A program made the position numbers and the translations under genes. A stretch of 64,000 bases of DNA, taken from Muribaculaceae bacterium (lineage in GTDB: Bacteria > Bacteroidota > Bacteroidia > Bacteroidales > Muribaculaceae). This document shows, in pieces, positions 56,679 to 64,000 of this stretch (the first letter of the stretch is position 1; each line of letters opens with the position of its first letter). The notes under the pieces are model-generated. The model did no database searches and was not told the DNA's origin. It saw only the letters and a program-made list of their open reading frames with translations. The stretch lies in NCBI GenBank assembly GCA_029055345.1, contig JAIDDJ010000032.1, positions 1 to 64,000 of the forward strand, written 5' to 3'.

Positions 56679-57671
56679 ATGAGTCGTTCGATTGAAACTG
56701 ACAGCAGCTCGGAATCATTCACATATGCCCCGGTTCTAATACCGACTCTATGCAGATATAACCATCTTAAAGCATGCCTTGACTCGTTAGGAGCCTGTAC
56801 AGGAGCAGAGAAGACCCATGTTTATGTGGCATTAGATTACCCGGCAAAAGAGTCTCATATTGAAGGCTGGGAAAAGTGCAAGGAATACCTGACCAGACTT
56901 GAGGACAATCATCCATTCAAGGAATTGACCGTGATCAGAAGAGACCGAAACCTCGGGCTTGGATTTAATGGTAATCATTGGGATCTCGTCAGGCTTGTTT
57001 TAAAGACATACGATAGATTCATATTTTCTGAAGATGACAACTTATTTGCCCCTGCTTTTCTGCAATTCATCAATAAAGGACTCGAATTGTTCAAAAATGA
57101 TCCGACTATAGTCGGGATAAATGGCTATCGACATTTTTACAATTTACAATTTGAAGATAATTCCTATTTTCTGCAAAATATTGACTTTTCAGCTTGGGGA
57201 TTCGGTATGTGGAAAGATCGTTTCAAGATGATTGAGAACCAAATTGGCGCAGCATATCTAAGAAAAAAAGCCCTGAATCCTATTACCTGGATTCGTATTG
57301 GCGGAAATGGTTTTAATCGACTCAAGCAGTTCTTACACGGGCTTTATACCGGTATGTCGCTTACAGATAATGCCATCAGTATAAATATGGGTATCAACTC
57401 CCTCAATGTTGTTATGCCAATAGTTTCAATGGTCAGGAATATGGGCTGGGATAACTCCGGGGAGCATTGCAATGATGATAATGGGAATATTGCGCAAATG
57501 CACACCAACCAGATCATCTCAAACGACAAGGATTTTGAATTCTGCGGTAACGGCAAGGCCTACTATAAAGAAAACCATGACACCTATGTCCGCGAATCTT
57601 ACGGAAAAATAAGTTTCAGCGAATTTCTCAAGCAATCGACATCAAAGATATTTAAAAAAATTTTTAAATGA
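56679..57671 (+). CDS. Glycosyltransferase, GNT-I/GT-A-like
   Basis: 330 residues from the ATG at 56679 (MSRSIETDSSSES); a TTG at 56673 overlapping the previous stop is the alternative. The GT-A-like core has YAPVLIPTLCRYNHLKACLD, an arginine-rich RRDRNLGLGFNGNHWD, and the metal-binding region FIFSEDDNLFAPAFLQFINK, with an acidic EDD in place of DxD. ENIDFSAWGFGMWKDRF-type residues follow near 170. Probably adds a sugar to the same glycan as the VioA/VioB product. It ends the plus-strand operon; a solo repeat end lies 77 bp after it. Confidence 0.75.
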   Translation: MSRSIETDSSSESFTYAPVLIPTLCRYNHLKACLDSLGACTGAEKTHVYVALDYPAKESHIEGWEKCKEYLTRLEDNHPFKELTVIRRDRNLGLGFNGNHWDLVRLVLKTYDRFIFSEDDNLFAPAFLQFINKGLELFKNDPTIVGINGYRHFYNLQFEDNSYFLQNIDFSAWGFGMWKDRFKMIENQIGAAYLRKKALNPITWIRIGGNGFNRLKQFLHGLYTGMSLTDNAISINMGINSLNVVMPIVSMVRNMGWDNSGEHCNDDNGNIAQMHTNQIISNDKDFEFCGNGKAYYKENHDTYVRESYGKISFSEFLKQSTSKIFKKIFK

Positions 57672-57747
57672 CAATATAAGTCAAGAGACAGGATGCTCCA
57701 TTAATCTAAACGAAAGCATCATGTCTCTATATAATAAGTCGGGTCTT

Positions 57748-57779
57748 AGACCTATCCTACAAAAATGTTAATGCCTGGG
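57748..57779. repeat. Solo end of the hairpin repeat family
   Basis: AGACCTATCCTACAAAAATG, then TTAATGCCTGGG, resembles the terminal repeat of copies A and B, but no partner end is found before the mrp gene. The following 90 bp contain a weak GATATGCTCCT match to the apical motif, so this may be a decayed copy in the 198-bp gap between convergent genes. Confidence 0.5.
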
Positions 57780-57869
57780 CTGTAGATATGCTCCTGATTA
57801 GGCCTTGCAGAGTGAGGGAGAATAACGGACTATTCGACTGAACCAGAAAGCCGAAGATGGGGGGGCTTA

Positions 57870-58994
57870 TTAACGCTGCATTTCAACTTTATGAGTTGCA
57901 GGCAGTTCCCGGTTACGTCGTTCTACAGCTTCAACCACATTCTCAGCCAGAGTGGCAAATGCCCTTGCCTCAGCATTTGCGGCCGCCGAATCGTTTTCAA
58001 GGATCACGGCAACGGGGCGACCATCGTCCGCATGAGCACGGATGTCCATGACTAAGGGAATCTGCGCAAGGAGGGGAACGCCCGACTGTTCGGCCAGTCT
58101 AACAGCTCCGCCCTCACCGAAAATATAATATTTTTCATCTGGATGCTGAGCCGGGGTGAACCAGGCCATATTCTCGACTATTCCCAATACCGGGACATTG
58201 ACTTTAGTGTCAGTAAACATCGCAAGTCCTTTACGGGCATCAGCGAGGGCAACTTCCTGCGGCGTACTTACTACTATAACACCTGTTATAGGAAGAGTCT
58301 GCACAAGCGTCAGATGTATGTCGCTGGTTCCCGGAGGCATATCTATAAGGAAATAATCCAGTTCGCCCCACCACGCATCGGAAATAAGCTGCTTCAAAGC
58401 ATTGCTCGCCATGCCACCCCGCCAGAGCACCGGCTTCTCCTTATCAACGAGGAACCCGATCGAAAGCATTTTCACACCATATTTTTCTATGGGCTCGATC
58501 CAATCCCGTCCATCCTTATTGATCATATAAATCTGCTCATCTTCCACACCGAACATTTTAGGCATGGATGGGCCGAAGATATCAGCATCGAGCAACCCGA
58601 CTTTATATCCTTTTGCTGCCAATGCGACTGCGAGATTAGCCGATACTGTTGATTTCCCTACTCCTCCCTTTCCGCTTGAGATTCCGATGATATTTTTTAC
58701 ACCGGGGAGAAGTTCCGGCTTTTTATCCGGAAGTGGCTTCCTGAATTTCGCTGCAATGTTACCTTTGATTTCAACTTCAGGCGAAATTTTTGAATTAATC
58801 GCAGCCTCTGCAGAACGTATCACGCTTTTGATGAAGGGATCAGTCGGCTTGTCGAAAATAAGGGAGAACGAGACTTTATTGCCGTCAATACGGATATCAT
58901 CTTCAATCATTTCATTCTCGGCGAGGCTCTTGCCATTGCCCGGATAGCGCACTCCGCTTAGTGCGTCAAGTATAAGATTTGGATAGAGAGTCAT
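57870..58994 (-). CDS. mrp: Mrp/NBP35-type iron-sulfur carrier ATPase
   Basis: 374 residues. An N-terminal MIP18-like (DUF59) domain (about 1-90) precedes the ParA-like ATPase. The deviant Walker A is IGISSGKGGVGKSTVSANLA near residue 105, followed by VGLLDADIFGPSMPKMFG and YFLIDMPPGTSDIHLTLVQT. The CxxC pair that binds Fe-S clusters in many Mrp proteins is absent: after VENMAWFTPAQHP there is no cysteine. I recall the same in other Bacteroidota. Its ATG overlaps the trmB stop by 4 bases. Confidence 0.9.
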   Translation of the reverse strand: MTLYPNLILDALSGVRYPGNGKSLAENEMIEDDIRIDGNKVSFSLIFDKPTDPFIKSVIRSAEAAINSKISPEVEIKGNIAAKFRKPLPDKKPELLPGVKNIIGISSGKGGVGKSTVSANLAVALAAKGYKVGLLDADIFGPSMPKMFGVEDEQIYMINKDGRDWIEPIEKYGVKMLSIGFLVDKEKPVLWRGGMASNALKQLISDAWWGELDYFLIDMPPGTSDIHLTLVQTLPITGVIVVSTPQEVALADARKGLAMFTDTKVNVPVLGIVENMAWFTPAQHPDEKYYIFGEGGAVRLAEQSGVPLLAQIPLVMDIRAHADDGRPVAVILENDSAAANAEARAFATLAENVVEAVERRNRELPATHKVEMQR

Positions 58995-59758
58995 GATTCT
59001 ACGGTATTGAATTCAGGTGAAATATTTGGTCTTGGTATTGCGCGATAATCATCGCGTTCGATATCATCTTCGCGGGGCTCAAGCAATTCTCCCTCGGCAG
59101 GAAGCTGAAATGATATCAGTTTGATTTTCTTTCCGCGTGACAGCCATTGCTGTTCATAATAGGTCTTGATGGATGAAATCCGGTCGACCTGACCTGATGC
59201 ATACAGGTCATCGGTCTTGACAATCAACGGCAGGTGATTAAGTTCAACGAGTCTTCGGGTGTATTCATATAAAAAGGGTGAATCCGTCTTGAGATTTATT
59301 ATGCCTCCCGACTTCAGAATTTTTCTGTATAAATTCAGAAAACGCGTTGAGGTCAGGCGCTTACGAGCCTTTTTCATCTGTGGGTCAGGGAAAGTGATCC
59401 AAATGCGGTCTACTTCTCCGGGAGCGAAAAAATGGTCGATATTCTCAATCTCGCATCGTAGGAACTTTGCATTGTCAATTTTATCACGTTCAACTTCAGA
59501 AGCACCTGCCCACATTCGTGCGCCCTTGATATCTACGCCTATATGATTCCCGTTTTTATCAGCTTTGGCAAGTCCTACGGTATATTCACCTCTGCCGCAA
59601 CCCAGTTCCAGAACAATGGGATTGGGCCTGTTGAAAACTTCAGAATTCCATTTGCCGGAGAAAGGGAATCCCTCACGAAGCAACTCCTCGCGAGGATATT
59701 GAAGGACACATTCGTATTCCCTCATATCAGCAAATTTCTTTAACTTATTCTTTCCCAT
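58991..59758 (-). CDS. trmB: tRNA (guanine-N7)-methyltransferase
   Basis: 255 residues from the ATG complementary to 59756-59758 (MGKNKLKKFADMREYECVLQ). A start 57 bp upstream would overlap the GT2 gene. The SAM-binding motif is IVLELGCGRGEYTVGLAK, followed by GVDIKGARMW and the TrmB motif RIWITFPDPQMKKARKRLTS. The enzyme methylates G46 in the tRNA variable loop. The 4-base overlap with mrp and the 10-bp gap after the GT2 gene indicate one transcript. Confidence 0.95.
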   Translation of the reverse strand: MGKNKLKKFADMREYECVLQYPREELLREGFPFSGKWNSEVFNRPNPIVLELGCGRGEYTVGLAKADKNGNHIGVDIKGARMWAGASEVERDKIDNAKFLRCEIENIDHFFAPGEVDRIWITFPDPQMKKARKRLTSTRFLNLYRKILKSGGIINLKTDSPFLYEYTRRLVELNHLPLIVKTDDLYASGQVDRISSIKTYYEQQWLSRGKKIKLISFQLPAEGELLEPREDDIERDDYRAIPRPNISPEFNTVES

Positions 59759-59768
59759 AAAATATCTG

Positions 59769-60947
59769 TTAACGTTGCCAAGTAAAGTTTTTCTTACGGG
59801 TATATCTGTGATCATACCTGAACAACAAATCAGCCAGAGGGCGCCATAACCAGAATGGCCATACAGCCCACCATAATCTTATAGCCTCGAATCTCTGCGC
59901 AAGACGTCGATAAAAGATAATTTCCACCAGCCAGAAACACAGAATTATTAAGCCCCCAAGAATCACAGATAAAAGATTGGGCAATCCTATTAAGGCAGCA
60001 GCTATTGATGAGCCGGGCACCAACCACTGCATCAGCATTTGAATGGAAGATCTCACAAAAGGCGCTTTCGGCAACCAACGTGAAGTAAAACTATAACGCT
60101 CTTTCTGGATAGTCCATATCCGGTTGCCGGATTCATCCCATTGCGTTTCGATAATACTTTCCGGACTGACTACCACAGAGGTATTCGAAGGTGTGGAAAT
60201 CTCATGTATGAACAGATCATCGTCACCATAATGAAGGTTGATCGTCTTTGCAAACCCTTTATGCTTGAAAAAGACTTCTCTGCGGAATGCAAGATTGAAA
60301 CCATCGCCTCGGTAGGGCTTGTAATCGGCTGCATATCCTATCCATAATGCATCCGTAAGAAGAGCATCAAACTGCCGATACCACTTGCCGATACCATGTA
60401 GGTTGGCGAAGTTTATCCGTGAATAACCCAATGACACATCTATGTGACGTCCCCGTTCGCCACAAAACGGAGCCAGCAATTGACTCAGCCATTGCTCCGA
60501 TGAGATCCAGATATTCGCCACCGTCGTCACGAGAACTTCACCTTTGGCGGCCTTTGCCCCTATAGTGATGGCAAGTTTGCGACGGCTCAGATTATGAGAA
60601 CCGGGCTGAACAAACGTCACATATACATTTGAATACATAGACCCATATTTCTCATTCAACATTTCCGAATACTCGGAAGCTGCATCACAGACCACTATGA
60701 CTTCAAAGTCAGGATAATCCTGACGCGAAATCTGTTCAAGCGTTGCATCAAGAACTTCTTCTTCACTTTGACAATATATCAGCACAGAGGCCTTTGGATG
60801 GTACTCCTCCGGCCGGGCAACCGGGATATCTCTGAAAACAGCTGCGCGCCGATAAGCGTTAAGCCCATAACCTATGGAGACAAGCAGTGAGATAAACGAG
60901 GTCAAAAGGAGTAATAATTCCGGAAAACTCAGACTAAGATCTATCAT
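59769..60947 (-). CDS. Membrane-bound glycosyltransferase family 2
   Basis: 392 residues. An N-terminal membrane segment (LLLLTSFISLLVSIGYGLNA) precedes a GT-A domain with ASVLIYCQSEEEVLDATLEQ and DYPDFEVIVVCDAASEYSEM, and acidic GDDDLFIHEIS near residue 235. Two or three membrane segments follow near 300-375 (LIGLPNLLSVILGGLIILCF). The layout resembles processive or lipid-linked GT2 enzymes. The acceptor is not known. It is the first gene of an operon with trmB and mrp and starts from the promoter at 61000-61029. Confidence 0.85.
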   Translation of the reverse strand: MIDLSLSFPELLLLLTSFISLLVSIGYGLNAYRRAAVFRDIPVARPEEYHPKASVLIYCQSEEEVLDATLEQISRQDYPDFEVIVVCDAASEYSEMLNEKYGSMYSNVYVTFVQPGSHNLSRRKLAITIGAKAAKGEVLVTTVANIWISSEQWLSQLLAPFCGERGRHIDVSLGYSRINFANLHGIGKWYRQFDALLTDALWIGYAADYKPYRGDGFNLAFRREVFFKHKGFAKTINLHYGDDDLFIHEISTPSNTSVVVSPESIIETQWDESGNRIWTIQKERYSFTSRWLPKAPFVRSSIQMLMQWLVPGSSIAAALIGLPNLLSVILGGLIILCFWLVEIIFYRRLAQRFEAIRLWWAVWPFWLWRPLADLLFRYDHRYTRKKNFTWQR

Positions 60948-60999
60948 ATATAATAGCTATACCTGTTTCCCGATTAAATCTAAAGTCGGGATTAGAACG

Positions 61000-61029
61000 C
61001 AAAATTACGAAAAAAAGCTGAAATTTCAA
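61000..61029 (-). promoter_or_regulatory. Promoter of the GT2-trmB-mrp operon
   Basis: Minus-strand TTG (61029-61027), 19 bases, TAATTTTG (61007-61000). The leader is about 45 bases. A miniature repeat copy begins only 13 bp further upstream. Confidence 0.75.
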
Positions 61030-61041
61030 TATTAACCGCTA

Positions 61042-61121
61042 AGACCCCATCCAATAAAAAAATAAAAAAAGTTAATGCCGTAAGCTATGATCCCTGCATT
61101 AACTTTTTTATGGGGAGGTCT
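61042..61121. mobile_element. Miniature 80-bp copy of the hairpin repeat family
   Basis: Both ends of the family are present (AGACC with CATCCAATAAAAAA and GTTAATGC on the left; the reverse on the right, GCATTAAC then ATGGGGAGGTCT) with only about 20 bp between them. Both hairpin arms have been lost. The ends can pair into one long hairpin. It lies between divergent genes, just upstream of the promoter of the GT2-trmB-mrp operon. Confidence 0.75.
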
Positions 61122-61172
61122 AATAAGGTACTCCCTTTTATACGTTAACATATTAAAACCTTATACATCCTT

Positions 61173-62690
61173 ATGAATTTTACCCCCGTTGCGCGACTAT
61201 TTATGCAGAAACAAGCTCGGCGTACCGACTGCTGGGCTACTTATTCCGAATTAATTCAGAGAAAACAGCTTGAGAAGCTTATAACGCGTGCGCTACATAC
61301 CGATTTCGGTCGCCGTCATGGATATCAGGATATTTCAAATGATAAAGATATCTATTCTTCCTTTTATAGGGAAGTGCCGACGGTTGTATATGAAGACATA
61401 CGTGAAGATGTGATGAGGATGATAAATGGTGAGCGCGATGTATTATGGCCCGGTTTCTGTAGGGATTTCGCCCAATCTTCCGGAACATCGGGGGGGCGCT
61501 CAAAATATATTCCGATAACTCGGGAAAGTCTTGAAAAATGCCATTATAAGGGAGCCTCCGACTGCGTGGCGCATTACCTAAGACAAATACCTGATTCACG
61601 AATCTTCTCGGGCAAAGCTTTTGTGCTCGGCGGCTCTTTCGCCACAGATTTGCATCCCACCGTTCGCGGAGTCCGAATAGGCGATCTGAGCGCCACTCTC
61701 ATCAACAAAATAAATCCACTCGCCAATCTGTTCAGAGTCCCTGATAAGACCACCGCTTTAATGCCGGATTGGGAAGAGAAACTCCCAGCTCTTGTAAAGG
61801 CATCCATGAATCAGAATATTACCAATATATCGGGGGTCCCGTCCTGGTTCCTAACCGTAATAAAGGAAGTTCTCAAGGCGCGCGGTGCAAAGAAAATCAG
61901 CGACGTCTGGACTAATCTTGAAGTATTCTTCCACGGAGGCATTTCATTCGAGCCCTATAGGGAAATCTATCACGAACTGACGGATAGTTCGAAGATGCAT
62001 TTTATGGAAACATATAACGCTTCTGAAGGCTTCTTTGCAGTGCAAAATAATCTTGACGACACATCGATGCTCTTGATAATCGACAATGATGTATTCTATG
62101 AGTTCATCGATATTTTTGATGAGACCGAACGCCCGTTACCGATATGGGAAATTAAACCGGGACATACATATGAGTTGCTAATCACCTCCAGCAATGGTTT
62201 ATGGCGATATCGGATAGGAGACACTGTAAGGATTGAATCAATAAATCCTGTAAAAATCCGCATCGCCGGCAGAACAAAGACATTCATTAACGCATTTGGT
62301 GAAGAATTGATGGAAGACAATGCAGAGCGGGCAATGGCAGAAGCTTGCAGGCTTACGGGCGCTGAAATAAAAAATTATACCGGTGCGCCTATATTCGCTA
62401 CCGGTAATAAACGGGGCAAGCATCAATGGCTTATGGAATGGGCCAAAGAGCCCGACGATTTGAATTTATTCGCAACAGCCCTTGACAATGAGTTACGCAA
62501 ACTCAATTCTGATTACGACGCCAAACGGGCACACACAATTTTTCTGGATCCGCCAGAGATTATAACTTTACCATCAGGGACTTTCGACAAATGGCTTAAA
62601 ACTGTCGGAAGCGGAAAACTTGGCGGCCAGCGAAAAATCCCGAGGCTTTCCAACGACCGCCACATTGCCGATGCCATTCTCAAGCTCTGA
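61173..62690 (+). CDS. GH3 family acyl-adenylating/amide synthetase-like protein
   Basis: 505 residues over the full length of the GH3 family, best known from plant auxin-amino acid conjugation. The phosphate-binding loop is SSGTSGGRS at residues 102-109, followed by KYIPITRESLEKCHYKGA. The middle has LEVFFHGGISFEPYREIYHE and METYNASEGFFAVQNN (equivalent to the adenylation YxxSE motif), then LWRYRIGDTVRIESINPVKI and AGRTKTFINAFGEELMED in the hinge and C-terminal domain. It probably joins a carboxylic acid to an amine through an acyl-AMP; substrates in bacteria are unknown. No consensus promoter is seen in the short upstream space. Confidence 0.88.
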   Translation: MNFTPVARLFMQKQARRTDCWATYSELIQRKQLEKLITRALHTDFGRRHGYQDISNDKDIYSSFYREVPTVVYEDIREDVMRMINGERDVLWPGFCRDFAQSSGTSGGRSKYIPITRESLEKCHYKGASDCVAHYLRQIPDSRIFSGKAFVLGGSFATDLHPTVRGVRIGDLSATLINKINPLANLFRVPDKTTALMPDWEEKLPALVKASMNQNITNISGVPSWFLTVIKEVLKARGAKKISDVWTNLEVFFHGGISFEPYREIYHELTDSSKMHFMETYNASEGFFAVQNNLDDTSMLLIIDNDVFYEFIDIFDETERPLPIWEIKPGHTYELLITSSNGLWRYRIGDTVRIESINPVKIRIAGRTKTFINAFGEELMEDNAERAMAEACRLTGAEIKNYTGAPIFATGNKRGKHQWLMEWAKEPDDLNLFATALDNELRKLNSDYDAKRAHTIFLDPPEIITLPSGTFDKWLKTVGSGKLGGQRKIPRLSNDRHIADAILKL

Positions 62691-62758
62691 CTCGGAATTG
62701 CACGATATAGATAAGACTATAATGGATAATCCGATGGTTTCATCCACGAAAATTTCTA

Positions 62759-62861
62759 AGGCTCCATCCACTGAAATTTCTTAATGCCAGGGTCGCAGAT
62801 GCGCCTCGGATTTCGCTTTCAGATGCTGTCACATAGCTCGCTACGTGACTGTATCAATTTA
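62759..62861. repeat. Solo arm of the hairpin repeat family
   Basis: Starts AGGCTCCATCCACTGAAAT, then TTAATGCCAGGG, and continues GTCGCAGATG, GCCTCGGAT and TCGCTTT, matching the right arm of copy A read in reverse. It reaches GTCACATAGCTCGCTACGTGAC, a perfect apical palindrome without its last bases, and stops 5 bp before the end of the next gene. It occupies most of the space between two convergent genes. Confidence 0.7.
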
Positions 62862-62865
62862 TCTG

Positions 62866-64000
62866 TTATCTGAGTTTGACAATCTTTACCGTCTGCCCGG
62901 CCTTGACTTTTATTACCAGAATATCGGATGAGGGCAGATTATTTACAGTTATCATTTCCGAGGAGGGCGTATTCTCATACAAACATGTTCCATCCATAGA
63001 ATAAATTCCCATGAAATCGATGTCGGTCGAAGCCGAGACATAAATGGTCGGGCCATCTCTGTTGACAATAATTTCCACATCTGAAGAATCCGACATTATA
63101 TCCACTCCGGTTTCGTACTGACCGATTTTAAAAAGGCTCCAGACGGGATGGGCTTTCCATGCCGGCTCACTGCCTTTTGCCACATTAAGCTCTATTTCAT
63201 AGGTTCCGGTGTCCGTAAGCAGTCCTGAGAATGCTTCCTCATCAACTTCCGGAACATTTGATTTCAATCTGCAAGCATCAACAAGCTTTAGCCCTTTCAG
63301 ATTCCTGAATGCATTCTTGTTGATTATGCGGACTTCAGGGCCAAGTGTAATAGTATCTATATTAGGATTGTTAGCATAAGCAGCCTCGCCGATACGGGAG
63401 GACCGAATCACAACCTGGCTTTTACCTATATTCTGGGCAAGAGCCAATTTCGGCAATTCTGACATAAATGCCGGCAGACTCTCCAATCCCTTATCGTTAA
63501 AGAAAGCTCCAACACCCAGATTAATGGCTCCCGCTTCTGAAAATGTCACCGAAGAAAGTTCCGGCATATCGGCAAATGCATATTCCCCTATTGAAGAAAT
63601 ATTGGAAAGATTCAGGCTTTTCAAAGCCGTCTTTCTAAAAGCATAATCATCTACAGTCTTAACAGAAGAGGGAATTTTTTCGGAATATATCACACACCCA
63701 TCGAACATCCCGACCGGTATATAGGTGACCGGGAATTCGAACCTTACCGCTTTTAACTTGCGGCAATCCTTAAACATTCCGATACCAAGCTGAGCTTCAG
63801 ATGATAAGGATGCGTTAGCCAATTCCGGACAAGATGCAAAAGCATAATTCCCTATTTTATTTACCGTTGGAGGGACATTGACAGACCGGAGGCCTGACGA
63901 TGAAAAAGTTCCTTCCCCGATTATTTTCACATTCTTGGGAAACATCACATTCTTGACTGCCGAACCCGCGAGCATATAAGCCGGCAACTCTCCTTCCGCA
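62866..64000 (-). CDS. BspA-like leucine-rich repeat protein, partial at the window edge
   Basis: The frame is open to the edge, so the N-terminus lies outside; 378 residues are visible. It is made of BspA/LRR_5 repeats of about 23 residues (NVKIIGEGTFSSSGLRSVNV, VNKIGNYAFASCPELANASL, SSIGEYAFADMPELSSVTFS). Then comes a linker, and the last 75 residues resemble a type IX sorting domain (FMGIYSMDGTCLYENTPSSE, ending VKAGQTVKIVKLR). It is probably a surface protein with adhesive function. It converges on the GH3 gene. Confidence 0.85.
   Translation of the reverse strand, partial: AEGELPAYMLAGSAVKNVMFPKNVKIIGEGTFSSSGLRSVNVPPTVNKIGNYAFASCPELANASLSSEAQLGIGMFKDCRKLKAVRFEFPVTYIPVGMFDGCVIYSEKIPSSVKTVDDYAFRKTALKSLNLSNISSIGEYAFADMPELSSVTFSEAGAINLGVGAFFNDKGLESLPAFMSELPKLALAQNIGKSQVVIRSSRIGEAAYANNPNIDTITLGPEVRIINKNAFRNLKGLKLVDACRLKSNVPEVDEEAFSGLLTDTGTYEIELNVAKGSEPAWKAHPVWSLFKIGQYETGVDIMSDSSDVEIIVNRDGPTIYVSASTDIDFMGIYSMDGTCLYENTPSSEMITVNNLPSSDILVIKVKAGQTVKIVKLR

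Overview
The window is a chromosome segment of a member of the Bacteroidota, order Bacteroidales. A Muribaculaceae-like genus is my best guess, but the family is not proven. Evidence for the order: promoters have the form TTG-N19/20-TAnnTTTG; secreted proteins end in type IX secretion-like tails; the order DUF6089-uppS-bamA-ompH-ompH-murI is present; and there is a fused GlmU-like enzyme of the Bacteroidota type. No plasmid, phage or CRISPR array is visible.

Region 1 (about 1-18.7 kb, all minus strand) is one long str-S10-spc-alpha ribosomal superoperon, read right to left: rpsL, rpsG, fusA, rpsJ, rplC, rplD, rplW, rplB, rpsS, rplV, rpsC, rplP, rpmC, rpsQ, rplN, rplX, rplE, rpsN, rpsH, rplF, rplR, rpsE, rpmD, rplO, secY, map, infA, rpmJ, rpsM, rpsK, rpsD, rpoA, rplQ. 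It starts from a promoter at 18669-18699 and ends at a hairpin at 31-72. Most genes nearly touch. Five wider gaps interrupt it, and four of them hold GC-rich hairpins that look like attenuators or autoregulatory sites.

Region 2 (18.9-26.8 kb) holds two large secreted proteins on the minus strand, a 1557-residue multidomain adhesin-like protein and an M6-type metalloprotease, both with type IX sorting-like C-termini. Region 3 (27-33.3 kb) holds a GlmU-like enzyme, a candidate small RNA, an aminopeptidase P, a gamma-type carbonic anhydrase-like protein, a class A acid phosphatase, rpsU and a Xer-type recombinase. Region 4 (33.8-45.8 kb, plus strand) is an envelope-building block: hpf, mltG, DUF4421, ribD, DUF6242, a PorG-like DUF6089 protein, uppS, bamA, two Skp/OmpH chaperones, murI and a TPR protein. 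Region 5 (45.8-49.8 kb) has two leucine tRNAs flanking rpoN and an unrecognised membrane protein. Region 6 (49.9-57.7 kb) is a polysaccharide locus: three glycosyltransferases, a flippase, a MATE transporter and a VioA/VioB-like pair. Region 7 (57.9-64 kb) has Mrp, TrmB, another glycosyltransferase, a GH3-family enzyme and a BspA-like repeat protein that runs off the edge.

The most unusual structure is a family of intergenic repeats. Two full-length copies (33287-33620 and 49267-49601, 334 and 335 bp) each have about 34-bp terminal inverted repeats enclosing two long hairpins in opposite orientation. Their stems carry compensatory base changes between copies. An 80-bp internally deleted copy (61042-61121), a solo arm (62759-62861) and two solo ends (51038-51060, 57748-57779) lie nearby. 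They encode no protein and look like a non-autonomous mobile or structured-RNA element.
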